A stretch of DNA of 64,000 nt from Delphinapterus leucas (taxonomy: Eukaryota > Chordata > Mammalia > Artiodactyla > Monodontidae): positions 62,001 through 126,000 of the forward strand of contig NW_022098022.1 in NCBI RefSeq assembly GCF_002288925.2, in the 5' to 3' direction. The position numbers were made by a program, and so were the translations under genes. Below are positions 23,701-32,700 of the stretch, piece by piece. The first letter of the stretch is position 1. Each line of letters opens with the position of its first letter. The notes beneath the pieces are model-generated. The model did no database searches. It worked only from the letters and a program-made list of their open reading frames with translations, and was not told where the DNA came from.

Positions 23701-26700
23701 TGTCACCTGTCGCCTCTGCTTAGGAGGGCCCTGCTTCTGGCTCCCACAGGTCTTCATCATAGCAAGACCCAGCTGGATTGGACGCCGCTGTTCTCAGAAA
23801 ACACTTGCAGTTCTGACTTGGTAACAGTGGCTTCACCGGCAGAATTCTCTCTAGTTCACAAAGCGATTTTCTGCCGTGCTCGGCATTGTAACCTTGCGAG
23901 TTAGGAAGGGAAGGTACTCATGTTCCTGTTCATCATTGAGTGAGGCTGGGCTTGAACCCTGGTGCCCCGGTGCAGGCAGATGCCAGGTTTTAGCCCCCTT
24001 GGTTCTGAAAGCCATCTGTAATCCAGATACATTTTTCTGCAGGAACAATATTGCCTGCGGATTCAGCTCCCGTCTGTCTACAAACGGTGCATTTAAGCCC
24101 TTGTTTCCTGGGTTTTTGCCACACTTCCCGCCTTCCGTGGCCTTTCTTCTGTGGTGCCTGCAGCCCTGGCTCTGGTTTGTCTGTGCTTGGGCGTCTCCTG
24201 CCTGGCGGGGCATGGGCTCTGCAGGGGGGACCTGCCAGCTCCTGCAGTGTCAGCACCCAGGCCTGTAGGCGCTCTGCCGGCAACCAAGACTTAGAACGAC
24301 ACGCATCTGGGAGGCGTCTACAGTTGGAAACCACTTTCCCTCCCTGCTGCAGCCCAGTGCCAAGGGATGCTCCTCTGGCGGGGGTAAGGGGGGACGGGGA
24401 TGGGCAGAGCTCTATGTGAGAAGCCGTGGGAGGGAAGTAGGCTTTGGAGCATTAGCAGCTGTCAGAGAGGAAGACCGTGGCGGGGGCTCTGGGGCAGAGG
24501 CTGAGAAGCGCGGGCGGGGTCCACCAGGCCTGTGCCGCTGGGTTTGTCTCGGAGAAGTAATGTAGTTGTCCCTTCCTGAGCTGGTTCTCCCTCTCCCCTA
24601 CCCACCGTAGCCTCAGATCCTTTGACTACTTGATAGCGAGTCCAGTCACTGCCTTACCAATATGGAAACTTCATGGAGCGGAGGTGAGGTAGAGGGGTGA
24701 CGTTGTTTGGGGCCAGATTCTGGCTTTGGATTGGGGGTAGCCGTGACAGTGAACACTTTGCGACCTTTGTGGGGTGCTGGGGGTGGGAGGTTGGGGAAGG
24801 GTTAAATCTGGAGGCTACTCTCTTGTTTAGTTCTTGACTTGAAGGATGGGTCCTTTGCAGGCTGGTGGTGATAGATGAGGCCGTCAGGACATCTTTCAAT
24901 AATTAAGAAATAAGTAGTTGAAATTCCGTCCCAACTCCTGAAGCAGGGAAGCGCTTCCCTAAATGGATCTGTTAGAGGAGTGGGTGCACGTCCCACCCCT
25001 CAGTGGAAGCCTTCATCGGGCACCTGAGGGGCACCCAGAGCAGGGGGGCACCCGTGCTCTGAGAGAGACGGGTCCGATTCAGCCACTCTGATCCCTGTAT
25101 GACGCCAGAAGTCAAAACACTTGGACCCTGATTTCAAGAAGTAATGACCAAGAGCTTTGTCATCAGAAGTGGAGCATCGTGTAAAAATTAACATTGCGTT
25201 ATTTTTTTAAATGCACAGGTCAACCTTGAACTCGGGTACCCCGTTTTGTGTCAGTTATTAATTGCAGGCTGGAGCGTCCCACCTTTTCACGGCCCTGAGC
25301 GCACCCTTCTTGGCTCTCGAGTCTGGACCCTCCCTCTTGGCAGCAAGCTGAAGTGTCCGTGCTCAGAACGCTGGTGGCCGCCTGGCCCCGAGAACCGTCA
25401 CAGCCATCAGTCAAGGGCACGGAGGCACTCCCCAGGGACGCCGAGCACGCTTGTACAGACCAGCCTGGAGAGTGTTGGCAGAAGGCAGGGCAGGTCGGGC
25501 TAAGTTCCAACAGGTGCTCTGTGTCTGGACCTTTTTCCTGCTCCTAACCCAGCTGTGTCACCAGGCTGCCCCACTTTCCAGGTCAGCCTTGGTGGAATAG
25601 CCCTCAGGCCCCAGGAAGTCATTTTCTTCAAGTAAAAATCCTGTACTACTAAAAATGAGGAATTTTAAACAACCTGGAGGCTTTCTCTAGCTGGAATAGA
25701 AACATAGTTTTCCTGACCCCAAATTTTATCAGGCCCCGGTATCTCCCATCATGTCCTGGTAGCCACATGACGATCAGTTTGGGGTAAAATCACGCTATTA
25801 AATTATTTGTGCAGCAGTTAGCAATTGTTTAGCCTTATTCTGAGGTTTCTTTTTTTTTCTTTTAAACCTATTTAAGTAACCTTAACAATGCTGCTGTCTG
25901 AAATAGATGTTGTATTAGTCTTACATGAAACGAGATGAAAGTTAAATCTATAAAATGTTGAATCTCTTAAATCTAACGAAGGATGGAATATATCCTGTTA
26001 ATTTGTCAAACTTCTAGAGAAACGCCTACATGAGACAGTAAGGATTAATCAAGCCCTAGTAAGAGGGAATTTGAAAAATACAGTTTTCTAATTATGCAGT
26101 CTCTTCTCAGCGGGCCAAGGTTAATGCAGTTCTGAATTCTGACAGTTAGTAATACGAAAGAAAAAAAAAAAAAAGACCAAAGCATGTGAATTGTCTTATA
26201 GTTACCTGAAACAGAGGTTCTCCTTCTATCAATCAAGAACTTCATACGCGTTAATCTGATATTTTCAGCATTTGATTCTTTTCCTTTTAAACAATGTGGA
26301 GAATCGTTGAAGCTTCTTGTGTCACTCTTTGTGCTTAACAGATACACATGTAGTATTTGGAGATTTCTTTGGCTTATTGCTCAGCCATAGATGAGTAATT
26401 CTAGGTAAATGGAAAATTTGTCTTCTTGTGTGTATATAACAATTTAGCTTCTTTTGAATACTTTCTAGACACTGTGTATCTTTGGGATACTTGGTCCTGA
26501 TTCCTGCTCTGAATGTAGAAACTAGGCTTATCTCGAGGTCAGTAGTAAAGCCATCCTCCTTGGTTGGTTTTTGTACTCAGCCCTATTTGTAGTTCTTGCT
26601 GCAGCTCTTCCGAAGCCACATCATAAAAACGTTAGCACTCAAAAAAGATAAATGTATTCTTTAATTTAGTGCCATCAGATATCTACGGAGTGTTTCTATC

Positions 26701-29700
26701 ATAGTGAGAAAAGTTGCAGAGAAGACAGCCCACCCAGAGAAGAGGCCTGCAGAGAAGGTGGGAAAAATTGGGGTTAGAAATGTAGATTTCAGGGTTTTAC
26801 AAGTAGATCTGTTCTCTGAGAATCTACGGATGGATGAATCCTTGAAGTCCAGGACTACGGGAGGAAAACGAAAGACCAGGGTTGAGCCTTGGGAAACGCC
26901 CAGAAATGTGAGAGCAGCACAGGGACCCACAGAGAGGTGGTCTGGTGATGCTGAACGGGTTAGAGCGGCGGTGTGGGGTGGTCACGCATCGAGGGCCAGC
27001 AGAGCAGGGAGCCCAGAGACTGCAGCCAGAAAAGGACTGCGTTTAGGTAACTATGAGGCCGCCCGGCAGGGTGTGGGGATAGCCTCCTGTCGGCTCACGG
27101 AGCAGATCCGACACATCACGTCTCTCCCCAGCTACGCACCACACGTTGGGGGCTTGGAATTAGCCCTGCAGGAGTATTTCCACCACAGAGATCGGCAGAG
27201 GCTATAAATTAAGGCTTAGTTTTTTGTTTGTGTGTTTATAGTAGTTGGTTGTATGCGTGTAGTAGCACGTTACAGAGGCCAACAGGTTTCCACAGACTGG
27301 TATTTCTTAAGCTTTTTACATGGCAACGCAGCAAACATAGTTTACACCCGAAACAGTTTTCAGGAACCTCCTTAACCTTGCCACGTGGGATGCATTCTGA
27401 TCTCTCTCCTTCTCTTTCTACCTGTTTCCTTAAAAAGGAGGAAAAAATGCTGTTTATAACTCACTAAACTGATTTCAGGACCTACAGCTGAGAAAGCCTT
27501 GTTTTACAGAAAACTAGAGGTTCTATGTGCATCATAACGCCAAGAGGTGATTATTTTAAAAATAGAGTAGCAGTTGTAGGTAAGACAGTTTCATCTCGAA
27601 AGGAAGAAGAAAAGAGACGCAAAGTGCTGAAAAGGCGGCCTCTTCAGAATGGGGGCTAAGTGTATGTGTGTAAAGAAGAAGAAAAATGGGGCAGCGGGAG
27701 CCTGCATCATAGGAGATGCCTGGTGAGGGGCTGCCGAGAGCGGGGCCCAGCCCTTGGCGACAACAGAAGAGAAGCCTCATGTTTTGTTGCGACAGCCTGT
27801 CTTGGAGAAGGTCATCTGTTCTAGAGGTTGAGGGAAGGAAACTGGACACGTGGGGAAAAGCTAAAAACCAGATTCCCTTGGGATTGTAAAAACTGCTTTT
27901 ATTTAGCTAGTTGGAGCCACTGTTACTCCTGCAAACCAAAGAGCACAGCTTTAAGTGGCAAGCCTGGGCCTTGAACCCCGGGCTGACTCCTGTCGCAAAG
28001 CCGTTTTTCCAGACTTGCCTGAGAGGACGCGAATACAGGGAAGGACGCTCGGCCTTGCGGTCAGGCCAGCCAGGGCCCCGGAGCAAGCCCGTCGCAGGCA
28101 GGCCCTGCTGCTGGGTGCTCCTTGGGCCTGGAGCGGCCTCCTCCAGGCGGTTACCTGTTAAGTGACCAGTGGAGATGCCAGGCCAGGTGAATGAATCCCC
28201 AGCCTCCGCCCTGACTGGCCCACGTTAAACAAGCCGAATGGACAGTCGTCAGTCACGTTGGTCTGCCCAGAGGACAGTCTGGGTCCCGAGGCCTGTCTGC
28301 CTGGTGCCGCCTGGGCGGATCAGCCCCAGAGAGAAACACAGGGCGGTCTTGGAGGGTCAGGGCCGCAGAGACTGGAGGCCGTGGTGCCGAAAGGCTAGCC
28401 AGGCCAGAAACGCACAGTCTTTCAGACTTGAGGATCTGGACCCACAGCGCAGGGGGTCACGAGGTGGGAGGGGCCCGGCTCAGTGTCAGGGGCTTCGCGG
28501 GCCAGGGGTTCCTCCCCTTGACCCTCAGGTGCAGGCTGGGGAAGCAGGTGCCCGGTGGCTGGGGTGGGTGTTCGCCACGTCTGAGTTTGGGGTGTGCGGT
28601 GGTGAACGAGGGCAGCGAGGTGTGGAGGGGACGCCTGAGTTTCGCTCTTGTCATTGTCTGCTTTTGAACGTGTGGGATTGTGGGTTGTGACCTGTTCCCT
28701 TTACAGAGCCTCACGTGCACCTGGCACTCAGCTGCTCTAAATGCCCGGGAGACCTCTTGTTTCTCTAACAAGAAGCTTTGTGTTTTCCGTCCTGTGATCT
28801 TGTGGTTAAGAGAAAGGACGTCTGTTTATAGTCCAGCGTGTTATTTCTGTAAACCACCCTTTACACAGGGGAGTCGGATGCTGCACGCGAGAATCTGTTT
28901 CATCTGATAGTTTTCGTTAATGAATCCAGACATAATGTATTTTGCCCCAGACTGCCTGGGATGAATTAGAGGAAGACAGTTGTAGTCAATGTGACAATTT
29001 TTAGAGATTCATAAGAGGACGATATCATAGAGTTTCCTAACAGATTCAGAAACTCTGGTCCTGAATATTAATACCAGCACCATCAAAAAATAGTTATTAG
29101 GTGGGAAAGCATATTTTTGATATTTGAATTTAAGAGGACTTTCTGTATTTCCCAACGTTGCCATCAAGAATTGGAATCTGAATTTCCTCCTTTATTCATT
29201 CAGTAAATATTTAACACCCGTATGTTCATGGCATAGCATTAGGCTCAGGGAGTTACACAGAACTTAGAAGCCTGGGCTGTGTCCTCAAGGGGGAAATAAA
29301 AGCAACAAGTTCCTCTAATTGTTTTTACACGGAGCAGTGTTGATACCAGCTTGGGAACATCTCAGTCACCAGGGAAGGAAATGGGGCCGGGGGGCCCCTC
29401 CGAGGCCAGTGCCCTGACAGCCCTGAGGGTCCCCCCACCCCTTGGGGTTTACGGGACAAGGTACAAGGAGCCAGGCTCGGGTCCCTCTGCAGCCGGTGAG
29501 GATTGTTCTCTGATGCGCTGTGATGTGATTAAGCACGGCTGCTTTTTTTCCCTTTAGATTTTCTTAACAATGCCAGAGACTGTCATTTCTACACACAACT
29601 AAATCGTGGTGTTCGTAGGCTAAGGTGAGCACTCGCCAGCATCTCCTGAGAAGGCTCCAGCTCAGCTTTCTGCCTACAGGATTGCAGAGCTGCTGCAGGA

Positions 29701-32700
29701 CTCACAGGGACACTTACAACGTCCCCTGAAGACGGGAGGCCTGGGGAGGATGGTGGACCAGGGGCTGGATCCTGTCTGAGCCAGAGTGGGCCCCCAGTAA
29801 AAGTTTATTGACTGAGTGAGGACATCCGAGCTAAAGTATACAAGAGCCATGAGTTTAGGCCACTCGTCTTTTAAGGCCTTGTCGACTAAAAGAAAAACGC
29901 AGAATGTAAGAGCCGAGAGTTGAGTTTTATTCAGGGTCCTACTGAGGACCAGAGCCAGGAGACAGCCTCTCAGAGACCCTCTGAGAGACAACTCTGAAGA
30001 CGTAGCGAGGGAGGTCCATATATATACGGTCTCGGCTAAGGGGCTTGTGCGGTCAGCATACAGTATAACCAGTCACAAGGAAGAGATATCTCAGTTGATG
30101 AATTTAGTGCTTTCCTAAGTATGGGAAGATGCAAGAATCTGGGTTCATAAAAAGATTTTCTTGGAATTGATCCCTAATTTGTCCTGAAATGTGTATCTAA
30201 CTAAGGGCCTGTCGTGCCTGTTTTCCCAAAGCACAGAGTGCGTCCTCCCGTTCTTTGCCCTGAATTCCTTTCAGGGCGCACGGTAGGTCAGCGGCTGCCG
30301 TGGCTGATGACTTGATCTTGTAGAACTGGGTGGTGGGCAAGATTCTTTGTTTTACAACCTCAGTGCTCCTGGACGAAGGTGCTCAGGGCAGGAGGGTGAT
30401 AAGTTGGAGACAGAGGGGGAGACCTTTGAAGGCCCCCATGTTTATAATTAGAAGTTTTGTATGATTTGGACCAGGGCCAGATGGTAATTCATTCAGTAAA
30501 CATTTATCTAGCACTCGTGTGCCTAGAGTGTGTTAGGTCCCTTGCAGATGTGAGAGGGTTCTACACGGCAGTGTTTTCTAAACGTGTCTGCAGCTTAGAA
30601 TCATGAGGGAGAATCTCTGAAAAATTCCAAAGCCTAGGCCACACCCCAGACCATCACGGTCTCTAGGTGGGGGACACAGACATGGCGGTTTCCTCCTTGG
30701 GGGGTTCCACCAGGCAGACAAGTCTGCGAATCACCACCACAAGGAGAACAGTTTTAGAGAACGCACCCAGAAAAGTAAGTAATGATATTAGAAGTCAATA
30801 CAGCAGCTCACAAAGCAGGTCAGGGGTTCTGGAGTAGATCCGAGAGGCAAATACTACGAGCCCCCTCAAAGGAGCACCTGTGGATTAGGTGGTGGGAACA
30901 CCTAGCCTAGCAGCCTGGGAAGATGGGTGGGCGTCAGCAGGTGCGGGACAGGAGAGGAGGGAGCCTCCCCAACCTTGAACCCAGGCAAGGCTGGGGATGA
31001 CCTTGGATCACCATTTGGGGATCACTGACCAGTCTGGCAAGAACTTGACTTTCCACAGCCATTAAGTGGATGGATGGTTTTCGTAGGGAAGACAAACCGC
31101 TGGTTATCCGATGGCATTTTTCTTTGGTGTGTGGGGGCTGAGGGCCATGAGGTGCAGCAGATCCCTGGGGACAGAAATGCTCAGCTTCACTTCCTGATTC
31201 TCTTGATCTCAGAATTGCCCTTTGCCCGCTTAGTGGCCCTGGCGAATATCCCTGCGTGAGCGTTATCAGCACACAAGTGAGCCGTTTTATGCTGGTGGTT
31301 CCGTCCCTGCCTTGTGGGTCTTGGGGAGCGGTGAGCCATCGCTCTGCTTGGGGTGGATGGGGACAATTGACCTTGGCCCCTCCTGGCTGCTGTAGGTGCT
31401 AACAGACCCAGGGCTGCTGCGGTCCACGCTGCTCATCGCCAACCTGTCAGACCACGTGGCCTGCATTTCTCAGTACTTTCCGTCTCTAATCAGTTTTTTA
31501 AAAATTGAGCCGGTTATCTGTGTTATTTCATAGGGGCAAACGGAATGCCTCAACACTCTTAGCGAATTCTTCATGAGCTTGCAATCTAAGTTTTTCTTTC
31601 TTTCTCCTTCAAACCCACAGTGTGCCACGCCGAGCTGAATGCCATTATGAACAAAAACTCAGCAGATGTGAAAGGCTGTACCATGTATGTCGCCTTGTTC
31701 CCGTGTAATGAATGTGCTAAGCTCATCATCCAGGCAGGTAGGACCCGGGCCGTTCCCATTTGTCACATTTGCATTGCTGCCTGCTCACTGCAGATGTGTT
31801 TGATCTCAAATCGCTATTGTTTAGATCTAAATTAACTGCGCTATCAGCTTTGCAAGATATTTCCTGGGTTTTGTTTTTGAATGGTGCCAGGTATTCTAAG
31901 ACTAATTGCATCCTCTGTGATTCTTAGCATGTTTTTAGTTTAGTTTGCAACTTCCTAAACTGCAAGCTGCCAAAAAACACCACCAGCATTGCATATAATT
32001 ACTGTCAATTTACTATTCTCTGACATATTGTGCATAGATTGGGGGGAGGGAGAGAAATGAACTTCTGTCAGAAACAAGGTCAGCTGGGAGTCTGTAAATG
32101 AAATTTTAATTTGTATCTAATATATGGTAGATATATGAGGACCTAAACATCTCTTTGCATATAAATGTCATAAGACTCAAATGGTACAACTTGAAGTTTT
32201 TCTTACATTACGGTTACCGTAAATCTGCACCATTGTGTTCGGAATATTTCACCTTTTTCAAACTGTCGCATCTAAGATTCAGCTACACTTTATCTCCATA
32301 AAGCTCTCGGCTTGAGATTTAAAGACTTACCACGTTAGCCAGATGTGTGCTTTAACGGGGCTGTTTATCCCGAGCCCTGGATCTCTGAGCAGAAGCGGTC
32401 TGGTGGAATCAGGATCAAAGATCTCAGTTAAGGAGTCTCATGGGCTCCCTCCCTGGGGGTGTACGACCCTTCGCGAGTTTTCCTCGCCATCCTTAGCACA
32501 GCGGCGGCGGCAGGTGCATGGGAAGAGCAGCCTCCTGTGGTCCCTTTTTTTTTTTTTTTTGCGGTACGCGGGCCTCTCACTGCTGTGGCCTCTCCCGTTG
32601 CGGAGCACAGGCTCTGGACGCGCAGGCTCAGCGGCCATGGCTCACGGGCCCAGCCGCTCCGCGGCATGTGGGATCTTCCCGGACCAGGGCACAAACCCGT

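Noticed and set aside
26704..27207. 167-codon plus-strand frame in intron 3
   Set aside because: Overlaps an L2-like repeat; no homology recognised.
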